From positions 2,697,416 to 2,761,415 of the forward strand of contig NC_022571.1 in NCBI RefSeq assembly GCF_000473995.1: 64,000 nt of DNA, given 5' to 3'. Every line of letters begins with the position of its first letter. The stretch's first letter is position 1. This DNA is from Clostridium saccharobutylicum DSM 13864 (GTDB lineage: Bacteria; Bacillota; Clostridia; Clostridiales; Clostridiaceae). The notes under the pieces are model-generated. The model was not told the DNA's origin. It searched no databases and worked only from the letters and a program-made list of their open reading frames with translations. Positions 1 to 7,496 of the stretch are shown in pieces. Made by a program: the position numbers and the translations under genes.

Positions 1-1587
1 ATTATTTCGTTTTTTTGTTTAATAAGTGTGTTAAGCTTATTCCCAAAAATTACGGTACAAGCTGATACTACTGGATGGAAAAATGATAATGGTTCATACT
101 ACTACTACAAATCAGATAATACTAAGGCATTAGGTTGGCTTGAAATAAACAACAACTGGTACTATTTTAAGGATGACGGAAAAATGGCCACTGGATGGAT
201 TAATGACAATGGTTTAAAATATTATTTTAAGGATTCTGGCTCTATGGTCAAAGGTTGGTTTCAATTAAATAATCAGTGGTATTATTTTAATGACTCTGGC
301 TCTATGGCTACTGGCTTTATTGATGATAATGGTTCAATCTACTATTTCAATGAATCCGGTACTATGACTAAAGGATGGATTAATTATAACGGTAAAAAAT
401 ATTATTTTAAAGATTCTGGAATCATGGCACTTGGTTGGCTTAAAATAGATGATAATTGGTATTATTTTAAGGATTCAGGTGCTATGGCAACAGGGATTGT
501 AAATGATGGTTCAAATTTATATTATTTCAATGAGTCAGGAAATATGATGTCTGGAAACGGTTGGACTCAAATTTCAGAAAAATATTATTACATAGGAGCA
601 AACGGCATTGTTAAAACTGGATGGTTTAAAGATAACTCAAAATGTTATTATTTTAATGATGATGGTACTATGGCCAAAGGATGGATTAATCCAGATAAAA
701 ATTGGTACTATATGCAGGATGATGGTTCAATGAAATCATCAACTTTCTTCAATGATAAAAATAATTGGTACTATTTAGATGAAAATGGTGTAATGAAAAA
801 ATCCGATTGGGCACAAGTTAATAGTAAGTATTATTACTTTCTGGATAATGGAGTTATGGCTAAAGGATGGAATAACATTAATGGTTTATCTTATTATTTT
901 AACGACGATGGTTCTATGTATTGTAATGGCTGGCTGCAATATGATAGTAAATGGTTTTACCTTGCAGACAATGGTGTTATGAAGCATTCAATGTGGATAT
1001 CTGTTGATGATAAATGGTATTACTTAAATGAAGATGGTACCATGGCAACTAATACTTCTATCGATGGTTGGATAATAGATGAAAGTGGCGTTGGTACTAA
1101 AAACCACCAAATTTCAGATAAAGGTATAAAGTTTATAGCCGACTATGAAGCTTATTACCCTACGGCCTACCGTGGACAAGATTCTCAAAATGAAACAATA
1201 GGATATGGACATGTTATTCAGGATGGTGAAACATTTACAAATTTAACGCAGGCTGAAGCCAAATCATTATTGAAAAGCGACCTTAATATCTATGTTAGTG
1301 GAGTTAACGATTTAACTCATGAACTTAACTTAACTAGTAATCAGTTTGATGCTCTTGTTAGTTTTTCTTATAACTGTGGTATACATGCTTTCACTCAATC
1401 TAAATTGTTAAAAGACATTAAAACAGGTGCTTCTTTAGACACTATAAAAGATGACTTTTGTCTTTATATACATGTAACTGATGCAAGTGGTCAACAAATT
1501 GAATCGTTAGGTCTATGGCGAAGAAGAATGGATGAATATGATATATATTCAAAAGGTGATTACACAAGAGATTACAGAAATCGGTAA
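1..1587 (+). CDS. Secreted GH24 lysozyme with N-terminal wall-binding repeats (5' partial)
   Basis: Predicted secreted muramidase that cleaves peptidoglycan. The reading frame is open from base 1. Residues before the GTG at 28 are hydrophobic (IISFFCLISVLSLF) and lead to a cleavage-like VQA-DTT site, so a signal peptide is being read and the true start lies upstream of the window. The GTG at 28 is therefore not the start. About seventeen repeats of roughly 20 residues (pattern GW-x-WYYF-x-G-x-MATG) fill codons 22-360 and resemble choline/glucan-binding repeats. From about codon 370 to the end is a phage-type lysozyme (GH24) domain with an early catalytic-type Glu (DYEAYY) and the TIGYGH motif. 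Repeats before the catalytic domain are also used by the GH25 protein at 28925. A terminator follows at 1647. The GH24 assignment is strong; the ligand of the repeats (choline, teichoic acid or glucan) is not determined by sequence. Confidence 0.88.
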   Translation: MISFFCLISVLSLFPKITVQADTTGWKNDNGSYYYYKSDNTKALGWLEINNNWYYFKDDGKMATGWINDNGLKYYFKDSGSMVKGWFQLNNQWYYFNDSGSMATGFIDDNGSIYYFNESGTMTKGWINYNGKKYYFKDSGIMALGWLKIDDNWYYFKDSGAMATGIVNDGSNLYYFNESGNMMSGNGWTQISEKYYYIGANGIVKTGWFKDNSKCYYFNDDGTMAKGWINPDKNWYYMQDDGSMKSSTFFNDKNNWYYLDENGVMKKSDWAQVNSKYYYFLDNGVMAKGWNNINGLSYYFNDDGSMYCNGWLQYDSKWFYLADNGVMKHSMWISVDDKWYYLNEDGTMATNTSIDGWIIDESGVGTKNHQISDKGIKFIADYEAYYPTAYRGQDSQNETIGYGHVIQDGETFTNLTQAEAKSLLKSDLNIYVSGVNDLTHELNLTSNQFDALVSFSYNCGIHAFTQSKLLKDIKTGASLDTIKDDFCLYIHVTDASGQQIESLGLWRRRMDEYDIYSKGDYTRDYRNR

Positions 1588-1646
1588 TCCAATATGATCC
1601 CTATTAACAAAGATTACATTTTGGATAATTGATAAGGATCAATATA

Positions 1647-1691
1647 ATTAGTATTGTATTAATATATTATATTGATGCAATACTAATTTTT
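1647..1691 (+). terminator. Rho-independent terminator of the GH24 gene
   Basis: A 10-bp perfect stem (ATTAGTATTG at 1647-1656 with CAATACTAAT at 1678-1687) encloses a second AT-rich stem and is followed by a run of T. It lies 60 bases after the lysozyme stop codon. Confidence 0.7.
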
Positions 1692-1810
1692 AATATATAA
1701 TGTATTCTTTTTTGACATTATTTTAATCTTACAGAATGCTTATAATATGAAAATATATAAAACTAAATACATTTTTTTTACTTTGAATAAGTATGAAGGG
1801 GGTAATACCA

Positions 1811-2605
1811 ATGAATCAAAGTATTATTTTTTTTGATATTGATGGAACATTAATAACTGAAGAAACTTACATAATCCCAAATAGCACCATAGAAGCAATA
1901 AAAAAAGTTCAAGCAAATGGACACTTAGCATTTATCAATACTGGTAGACCAATTTCTGAAATTGATGACTGCATTAAAGAACTTAACTTTGATGGATATG
2001 TTTGCGGATGCGGTACATATATTAATCTTGAAGATAAAGAATTATTTTATAAAAGTATTGGACCAAGCTTAAGTAAAAAGCTTGCTTTCAAATTAAGACA
2101 TTATAATATTGATGCTATATTAGAAGGTAAAAATGGTATCTATTATGATCATGATGACAATATTGCCTCTAAAGAAGTAATTAGAATTAAAAAACGTCAC
2201 ATTAAAGTAGGTTTTTACAAAGGCAAAACATTTGATGATGAGAATATTGATTTTGATAAATTAGTTATATGGACTAATGAAACTAGTAATTTTGATGCTT
2301 TTTATGAAGAATTTAAAAGCTCTTTTGATTTCATACACAGAGGTGAAGGTTTCTATGAACTTGTTCCTTTAGGATTTTCAAAGGCTTCTGGAATAGAATT
2401 TTTGATTAACCATTTGAATATTCCTTTTGAAAACACTTATGCTATTGGTGACAGCACAAATGATTTACCAATGCTACAATATGTAAAAAATAGCATAGCC
2501 ATGGGTAATAGCCATCCTAAATTATTTGATTTAGTATCATATGTTACAAAAGATATTGAAGATGATGGTATTGCACATGCCTTAAAACATTATGGTCTAA
2601 TATAA
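1811..2605 (+). CDS. Cof-type HAD-superfamily phosphatase
   Basis: HAD hydrolase of the Cof/IIB type, about 264 residues, which is normal for the family. These cytoplasmic enzymes dephosphorylate sugar phosphates, nucleotides or cofactor phosphates with Mg2+. Motif I is DIDGT near residue 9 (nucleophile and acid/base Asp), motif II is the NTGRP segment, and the metal-binding GDSTND motif lies near residue 213. An in-frame ATG exists at 1793, but AAGGGGG at 1796-1802 is 8 bases before the ATG at 1811, so I chose 1811. A TATAAT box at 1741-1746 may belong to its promoter, but no good -35 is spaced correctly. It stands alone between the GH24 gene and a convergent membrane protein. Its substrate cannot be predicted. 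A second Cof enzyme lies at 11725. Confidence 0.88.
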   Translation: MNQSIIFFDIDGTLITEETYIIPNSTIEAIKKVQANGHLAFINTGRPISEIDDCIKELNFDGYVCGCGTYINLEDKELFYKSIGPSLSKKLAFKLRHYNIDAILEGKNGIYYDHDDNIASKEVIRIKKRHIKVGFYKGKTFDDENIDFDKLVIWTNETSNFDAFYEEFKSSFDFIHRGEGFYELVPLGFSKASGIEFLINHLNIPFENTYAIGDSTNDLPMLQYVKNSIAMGNSHPKLFDLVSYVTKDIEDDGIAHALKHYGLI

Positions 2606-2651
2606 TATAGTATATAAGGATATATATTCAAAACATAAGTATTATTTATAA

Positions 2652-2786
2652 AGGGTTCCGCAATGAGAATTTAGTATATCACAAACAGAGAAATTAGATA
2701 CATGTTTGTGTCATAAGAATATGAAACAAATATGTATCTAATTTCGGTTGGAATTCACATGAAATCTATTCTCATGGCAGAACCCT
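2652..2786. repeat. 135-bp two-tier palindromic element
   Basis: Terminal inverted repeats of about 19 bp (AGGGTTCCGCAATGAGAAT against a copy with two mismatches ending at 2786) enclose an inner near-perfect 19-bp inverted repeat (2691-2709 with 2726-2744, one mismatch). The whole segment folds into a long two-stage hairpin. It sits between the convergent HAD and DUF3810 genes. It may be a MITE-like miniature element, a bidirectional terminator, or both. I see no clean target-site duplication. Confidence 0.65.
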
Positions 2787-2830
2787 ATATATTGTATAAT
2801 TTTCAAAAACTTTATATGATTATTCCAAAT

Positions 2831-3910
2831 TTATTGGAACTGAACTTCATATCCTGAAATTAAAAGTTTTACTACACCATTATAACTTTTAATCCCATCT
2901 TGTTGGCCACCGGCTTTTAGTAACACATCATATACATTATCATATAAATTTGATAATCCTCCCCTATATTGCTCCCAGTATAATACATCATTTTTCATTT
3001 CAGCTTTAACATTGTTAGAAAGCTCATTATTTATATTTTTAACTGCTTCTAAATTAAAATTATATAAATCATTCATACAATAAGAATACGCCATTAAATA
3101 TCCGCTATATTGATATTCATAATTTGTAGAATTGCTACATGCTAAAAAGCTTATGTAATTCGCCTCATCTTCATTATTAAATCCTCTAATATGACTTAAT
3201 TCATGACAAATTGTACTTGGAATATTACTTCTTGGCATGTCATTATTATAATTTGCTTCCATTGTAAAAGTTGTTTCTCCCTGTAACAATTGATAAGACA
3301 TTAATTTTGAAAATATATATGGTTTTGGATTTGGATAAAATCCTTGCAAACACGGATATATTTCAGCTAAATTATTCATATTTCTTATTCCATCGACCCT
3401 TACATCATTATTCAACTTTAGAAATCCATTTTCATCTTTATGTATTTTCCCGTCTAAATCATTGAGCTTGTCTTTAAGATAACTGCAAAGCTCAATTAAT
3501 TTTTCTTCTGAATTATCATTAACTTTTAGTCCCGTTATTGTAACAAAGCTAGATCTAAATGAATTTATACTTTGAGCTATAACATTTAAAAATATAAACA
3601 ATGATAAATAAATTAATAAATTTGCAGAAGAACATAATATAATCTTCTTAATCGATATTTTTTTAGTTAACCATAAAAAAATATATAATATTGATTTAAT
3701 AAAAACATATAATATAAATCCATATAATATTAACTCATATATTGAAAAAGAAAATAAAGAAAATCCTCTTGAAACTGTATTAACTAACATTATATAAATA
3801 TATTTGTAATAGAAATTTGCAAAATTATCTGTGTATCGCGACAATACAAATAAAATAGCACTAAATATAAAAAGCAGCCCACTTACTTTTAACTTAATTT
3901 TTGAAGACAA
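2831..3910 (-). CDS. DUF3810 family membrane protein with zinc-peptidase motif
   Basis: A 359-residue protein with three N-terminal hydrophobic segments (roughly residues 10-30, 55-85 and 90-112) followed by a soluble, probably extracytoplasmic domain. That domain contains HELSH followed by an acidic stretch (NNEDEANY), which matches the HExxH zinc site of gluzincin-like peptidases and the DUF3810 pattern. A proteolytic role is inference. The start is TTG at 3910: AAAGGA lies about 8 bases upstream, and the nearby ATG is out of frame. The gene is convergent with the HAD phosphatase and may be preceded by a 39-codon reading frame (3950-4069) on the same strand. Confidence 0.75.
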   Translation of the reverse strand: MSSKIKLKVSGLLFIFSAILFVLSRYTDNFANFYYKYIYIMLVNTVSRGFSLFSFSIYELILYGFILYVFIKSILYIFLWLTKKISIKKIILCSSANLLIYLSLFIFLNVIAQSINSFRSSFVTITGLKVNDNSEEKLIELCSYLKDKLNDLDGKIHKDENGFLKLNNDVRVDGIRNMNNLAEIYPCLQGFYPNPKPYIFSKLMSYQLLQGETTFTMEANYNNDMPRSNIPSTICHELSHIRGFNNEDEANYISFLACSNSTNYEYQYSGYLMAYSYCMNDLYNFNLEAVKNINNELSNNVKAEMKNDVLYWEQYRGGLSNLYDNVYDVLLKAGGQQDGIKSYNGVVKLLISGYEVQFQ

Positions 3911-3949
3911 TTTTCTTTTTCCTTTCTCATGTAAAATTTTATTATATAC

Positions 3950-4069
3950 TTAAAACTTCTTATTTTTAACCATCTTAGAAAAATTAGCTATATTATTCTC
4001 ATTTATTAATATTCTTATAGTTAAATTATTTATATAACCTTTTACATTATCAAAATAAACTAATTTCAT
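3950..4069 (-). CDS. Possible 39-residue leader or small protein
   Basis: An ATG-started frame (MKLVYFDNVKGY...) of 39 codons ends 40 bases before the DUF3810 start. An extended -10 box (TGATATAAT, minus strand, TATAAT at 4076-4081) lies so close to the ATG that a transcript from it would be almost leaderless. AGGAAG abuts the ATG too closely for a normal ribosome site. It could equally be untranslated leader of the DUF3810 gene. No family recognised. Confidence 0.22.
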   Translation of the reverse strand: MKLVYFDNVKGYINNLTIRILINENNIANFSKMVKNKKF

Positions 4070-4224
4070 CTTCCTATTATATCACAAATTTAATTTTTAA
4101 AACCCAATCATTGATTTCCAACTTTAATCTAAGAATTTATAATATATTTATAAACACTTTTGAGAAAATAAAATACTTTTAATAATAAATTTATTTTTTA
4201 TTTGGCGATGTTTATGTAATACAA

Positions 4225-4249
4225 AATGATGCACAATCTTTGCATCATT
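4225..4249 (-). terminator. Terminator of the kinase-like gene
   Basis: A 9-bp perfect stem (AATGATGCA/TGCATCATT) with a 7-base loop lies 16 bases after the stop of the minus-strand gene. It is followed on the minus strand by TTTTG, so the T run is short. Confidence 0.55.
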
Positions 4250-4265
4250 CTGCATATCAAAAAAC

Positions 4266-4724
4266 TTAATAATACTTTTTCTTAACTTCTCTTGTAAAAC
4301 CATAATCAATAATTACAGGTCTGCCGCTAATAATTCCCCAACTGCTTTTTCTTGCTAAATCACCTAACAATAAATTATATTTCTTATTCAGATTCCTTAA
4401 TTCCCTTAAATTAAGCAATTCCTTTTTACTAGCTACATTGAAATACTTCCATACATGTGAAATGTCATTTATTTTATACGCTTTTTCCATTATTAATAAA
4501 GAGAAGTCGTTGGAAGCTTGTATTACTTTTGCAAATAAGTTAGAATAATCATTAGCTGAAATTCTATATTCACACATATTTTGTGCAATTCCTCTTTTAT
4601 TTTTTGCTACTTTGATTACATATCCATTTCCTAAATCAAATACTTTCCTACCAGAACCTGAACCTATATATCTATAATATCCTCGTGCTACATTAAACAT
4701 AATTTGATTAAATACAATCCTCAT
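4266..4724 (-). CDS. Mini protein-kinase-like protein
   Basis: Short protein (152 residues from the chosen start) with features of a reduced kinase fold. A glycine-rich stretch (GSGSGRKVF) is followed by a strand with a Lys (YVIKVAKN). The C-terminal part carries LLLGDLARKSSWG and a late Asp (VIIDYG), placed like the catalytic loop and the DFG Asp of protein kinases. It is far shorter than a normal kinase (about 250 residues), so ATP binding or phosphotransfer is inference. The frame is open from an ATG at 4772, but AGGTG lies 6 bases before the ATG at 4724, making that start more likely. It stands alone, with a terminator at 4225. I do not recognise a named family. Confidence 0.55.
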   Translation of the reverse strand: MRIVFNQIMFNVARGYYRYIGSGSGRKVFDLGNGYVIKVAKNKRGIAQNMCEYRISANDYSNLFAKVIQASNDFSLLIMEKAYKINDISHVWKYFNVASKKELLNLRELRNLNKKYNLLLGDLARKSSWGIISGRPVIIDYGFTREVKKKYY

Positions 4725-5025
4725 TCCAAGCACCTGCTTCATAATAATATATTTAAAATTATTGTAAAACACTCTACATATTATATTATTCTCTTTATAG
4801 TAAATTAGTTCGTATTTATATTGCTTTCGATTTAAAATATCTAAAAATTTTTATATTCTTAGATATTATTCATGATTTTATTTTCTTTCTAAAATAATAA
4901 AATGCATCAGTAGTAGTTAATGTTACTATTTTCCTTATAAAAATTTAGGTTCATGAAAATAAATATAAATCCAAAACTGCATTCAACAGATAAATATCAG
5001 GATTAAATTACCACGCATAAATTTC

Positions 5026-5054
5026 TTGCATAGGAATTTTTAATATGTTATCAT
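5026..5054 (+). promoter_or_regulatory. Sigma-A-type promoter for the 5058 RNA
   Basis: TTGCAT at 5026-5031 and TATCAT at 5049-5054 are separated by exactly 17 bases. No coding region follows; the candidate small RNA starts a few bases downstream. Confidence 0.55.
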
Positions 5055-5057
5055 AGT

Positions 5058-5356
5058 TTCACGGCAGAGAAACAATTACTTGCCGTAATTGAATATGCTA
5101 ATATAGATTACAAATTCTGAAATATACGTTAAGCTCTTATTTTGAACCTACATTTAAAATTCGGGAGTTCAATATTTAGATGAAGATATGTACTTTATTG
5201 TGAGTCCATTATGGCATTTAGAGCGATTGAATCATCTGTGAAGACACCCACCTATCGAAGGATAGGTGGCAAAATCAGAGTACCGATATTTTGGATTTCA
5301 TATGTTAAAATGTTTGCGCCAATGCTATTGTTATTAAGCATTGGCGCAAACATTTT
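5058..5356 (+). ncRNA. Candidate structured small RNA, 6S-like
   Basis: A gene-free stretch with a good promoter just upstream. TTCACGG (5058-5064) can pair with CTGTGAA (5236-5242), giving a closed RNA of about 185 nt. An apical hairpin (TTGAAC 5142-5147 with GTTCAA 5167-5172) sits almost exactly at its midpoint and is flanked by weakly paired bulges. That is the size and layout of 6S RNA, a long double-stranded mimic of an open promoter that binds housekeeping RNA polymerase. Downstream are a compact hairpin (5248-5269, GAAG loop) and a perfect 20-bp hairpin (5307-5326 with 5337-5356) that can stop transcription from both strands. The 3' end of the mature RNA could be near 5243 or at the terminator. 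The 6S identity rests on size and fold, not on a sequence match I can verify. Confidence 0.45.
5307..5356. terminator. Bidirectional 20-bp hairpin terminator
   Basis: A perfect 20-bp inverted repeat with a 10-base loop, with AAAA at the start and TTTT at the end of the stem. It serves the ECF S-component gene (minus strand, stop 11 bases away) and the upstream plus-strand RNA. Confidence 0.8.
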
Positions 5357-5366
5357 AATTTCAGTT

Positions 5367-5969
5367 TTAATTTGTCTTTTCTACAGGTAATAATAATCCT
5401 GATTTTGTTAAAATAGGTCTTATAGCATTATATATAAAGCTTACTAAAATTACAGATACTATTGCATTAATTAAAGTTGTAATCACACTTAGTTTTGCTA
5501 GAACTGCTGCCATTTCCTGTGGTTGTCCAAGAATATATTGTTTATAAAAATATCCAACAAGAGGATCAAAAACAACATTAAAAGCTAATCCACAAATTGA
5601 AGCAATAATACTCCATTTTAAGATATATTTTTTATCATCACTTTGATCTATTTTCGCATATTTATGAGCAATCAAACCTGTTGTTAAACCAATACATAAT
5701 TTCAATATAAAAGTTTTTGGTGCTCCTACCATATATACCGGATCAAGCAAATCTGATATTGTCATACCTATAGCGCCAGCTAGTCCACCATACCAGCCAC
5801 CAAGTAATAAAGCAGCCAATACACAAAATGCATTTCCTACATGTAATGAAACTGCATCTCCACCTGGTACTGGAATTTTAATTTGAAGAAAAGTGAATGA
5901 TACAAAGCATAATGATGCAAGTAATCCTGTCTGCATTAATTTCACAATTCTATGATTCTTATTTTCCAT
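5367..5969 (-). CDS. ECF transporter S component (COG4720-like)
   Basis: Integral membrane protein of 200 residues with five or six hydrophobic helices, the right size for the substrate-binding (S) subunit of an energy-coupling-factor vitamin importer. The N-terminal half has the pattern of the COG4720/DUF1393 group: a short cytoplasmic tail, FTFLQIKIPVPGG, then glycine-rich helices ending DLLDPVY. S components bind a vitamin or precursor and share the EcfA/A'/T energising module encoded elsewhere, and none of those genes is here. The substrate is not deducible; no vitamin riboswitch is visible in its leader. A clean promoter lies at 6021-6049 and GGGGG precedes the ATG. Confidence 0.8.
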   Translation of the reverse strand: MENKNHRIVKLMQTGLLASLCFVSFTFLQIKIPVPGGDAVSLHVGNAFCVLAALLLGGWYGGLAGAIGMTISDLLDPVYMVGAPKTFILKLCIGLTTGLIAHKYAKIDQSDDKKYILKWSIIASICGLAFNVVFDPLVGYFYKQYILGQPQEMAAVLAKLSVITTLINAIVSVILVSFIYNAIRPILTKSGLLLPVEKTN

Positions 5970-6020
5970 ATAATATCCCCCTTTTTCAAATTTGTGTTTT
6001 TATATGTAAATATTGTGACT

Positions 6021-6049
6021 ATTATAGCACTTTAGAATTATCGTTTCAA
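6021..6049 (-). promoter_or_regulatory. Promoter of the ECF S-component gene
   Basis: Read on the minus strand: TTGAAA, 17-base spacer, TATAAT preceded by TGC (extended -10). The -10 lies at 6021-6026 and the -35 at 6044-6049, about 50 bases before the start codon. Confidence 0.7.
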
Positions 6050-6212
6050 TTGTATGGGTACATATATCAAATGTATTTATAATTTCCTGCTAAATATTTT
6101 TAAACTAAATTATACTTATTTATAAAAAATTATTCTATATATATAAGAATATTTAATTAAATTAATACAAAAGCTATTTTTGATATTTGAGTATTGAAAG
6201 GAGATTGTTATT

Positions 6213-6392
6213 ATGAATAAAGAACGTGCAAAAGAAATTGCTTGTTCTCCAGTTATGGCTAATGTGACCTATAATGGTGAACAAATTTACATCGAAAATG
6301 TTAACGAAAATAATCAAACTGCCAACATACACTTTTGTAACAAACCATCAAATTCACAAGAAGTTTCTTTAACTAGTTTACAAGAACATTAG
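6213..6392 (+). CDS. sspH: Small acid-soluble spore protein, H type
   Basis: A 59-residue protein beginning MNKERAKEIACSP with VMANVTYNGEQIYIENV and a C-terminal VSLTSLQEH. This matches H-type SASPs throughout, including the VTYNG, I-Y-I and final SLQE elements, and the length. H-type SASPs are made late in the forespore and stored in the spore core; their detailed role is less clear than that of alpha/beta DNA-binding SASPs. GAAAGGAG lies 9 bases before the ATG and a terminator follows directly, so it is monocistronic. A forespore-specific promoter would be expected, but I could not identify one with confidence. Confidence 0.88.
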   Translation: MNKERAKEIACSPVMANVTYNGEQIYIENVNENNQTANIHFCNKPSNSQEVSLTSLQEH

Positions 6393-6393
6393 A

Positions 6394-6436
6394 AAATAAG
6401 GCGGCTATTCATTGGAAAATAGCTGCCTTATTTTTA
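6394..6436 (+). terminator. Terminator of sspH
   Basis: A 16-bp stem with one mismatch (6394-6409 with 6418-6433, core GGCGGCTATT) is followed by a T run, two bases after the stop codon. Confidence 0.85.
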
Positions 6437-6481
6437 TTTACCTTTACATATGATAAAATTATGATGAAAGGTGGTTTTGCA

Positions 6482-7024
6482 GTGATTACATTTATAAAAT
6501 CAAATTCAGATATGTTACTTCTTTTATTAATGTTATTTATAACATTGGATACTTTCTTATTATTCTATAAACTTAAAAAGTACTCATCTCCTGCTATTAA
6601 TTTAAAAATCTCTTATGATGCTTCAAGAAGTTATTCTTCTTCACTTTATTGCAATAATAAATATCAATTAACTATTATACACTTAAACATAGAAAATGAA
6701 TCAGCAAATACTATTGAAATTACAACAGTAAAACTGATTGATGAAAACAATTCGTACCTGGCAGTTTTCCCAAAAATAACAGATGATTATAATGAAAATG
6801 GTATTACGCTAATAAGTGAAGATAAATCTAAATTTATTAAGATAAATACTTTATCCGAAAATATTCTTAAAAACACTACAATTTGTTCACATAATGATTT
6901 AAATGGTTATGCTGTTTTCCAGAATGTTGAGCCAATTACCCAAACAAAAAGTTACAAGCTAATTGTTCAAACTCTTATAGGTACTTTTGAAAAAGAAATT
7001 ATTCTAAATCCTATTAATATTTAA
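6482..7024 (+). CDS. Membrane-anchored protein of unknown function
   Basis: A 180-residue protein with one N-terminal membrane helix (about residues 9-27, rich in Leu) and a beta-rich remainder containing alternating hydrophobic strands (LTIIHLNIENES, IEITTVKLID). This resembles a single Ig-like or transport-accessory beta-sandwich domain tethered to the membrane. No named family recognised. An ATG exists at 6461, but AAAGGTGG at 6467-6474 is 7 bases before the GTG at 6482, so GTG is the likely start. It follows the sspH terminator and therefore probably has its own promoter. Confidence 0.6.
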   Translation: MITFIKSNSDMLLLLLMLFITLDTFLLFYKLKKYSSPAINLKISYDASRSYSSSLYCNNKYQLTIIHLNIENESANTIEITTVKLIDENNSYLAVFPKITDDYNENGITLISEDKSKFIKINTLSENILKNTTICSHNDLNGYAVFQNVEPITQTKSYKLIVQTLIGTFEKEIILNPINI

Positions 7025-7496
7025 CAATTATAAATTCGAGTTATTTTTTCCAAAATTGTAATTCAACTATTAGCTATCTGCTTTTATCTAATTAAAATGT
7101 TAATTAGATTGGTAATTTTGCAAAGGCTACTCCCCTACCTTTTTTGTACTGCAACACTATCCTTAATACAAAGATATAATTTCATATTGAGTTAAACTAT
7201 ACATTAACATATAGTTATAAATTACCTTTTATATATATATGTCGCTATAAAGTTTTTGTATTTTGGTACTGAACATAGATTTGAAGCTTAAACAGAATTC
7301 TAAATTCTTTACAGCAACTTATACATTTATATTTTACCAATGAAAATTTTTATTGTTTGTCCAAAAATTACATTGGTAAAAATCATGAAAGAAATTAGAC
7401 TTCTAAATTTAAATCTGTATAATCAATGTTAGACATATTGTTAAAGCAAAAAATTTAATATGTCTTAAGCTATCATTTAAAATATGGAGGTACTTA
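7025..7496. other. 472-bp intergenic region before the FtsH gene, with two inverted repeats
   Basis: No convincing gene. Two inverted repeats stand out: a 10-bp palindrome with a 4-base loop at 7086-7109 (ATCTAATTAA arm), and an 11-12-bp repeat at 7331-7342 with 7371-7382 (TTTTACCAATG arm) whose 28-base loop is T-rich. The second lies about 115 bases upstream of the protease start and could be an attenuator or operator. Confidence 0.4.

Noticed and set aside
1712..1746. TTGACA plus TATAAT as promoter of the Cof phosphatase at 1811
   Set aside because: The two boxes are 23 bases apart, too far for a sigma-A promoter; only the -10 may be real.
5970..6212. Vitamin riboswitch before the ECF S component
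   Set aside because: Promoter to start is only about 50 bases, too short for TPP, FMN or other vitamin aptamers.
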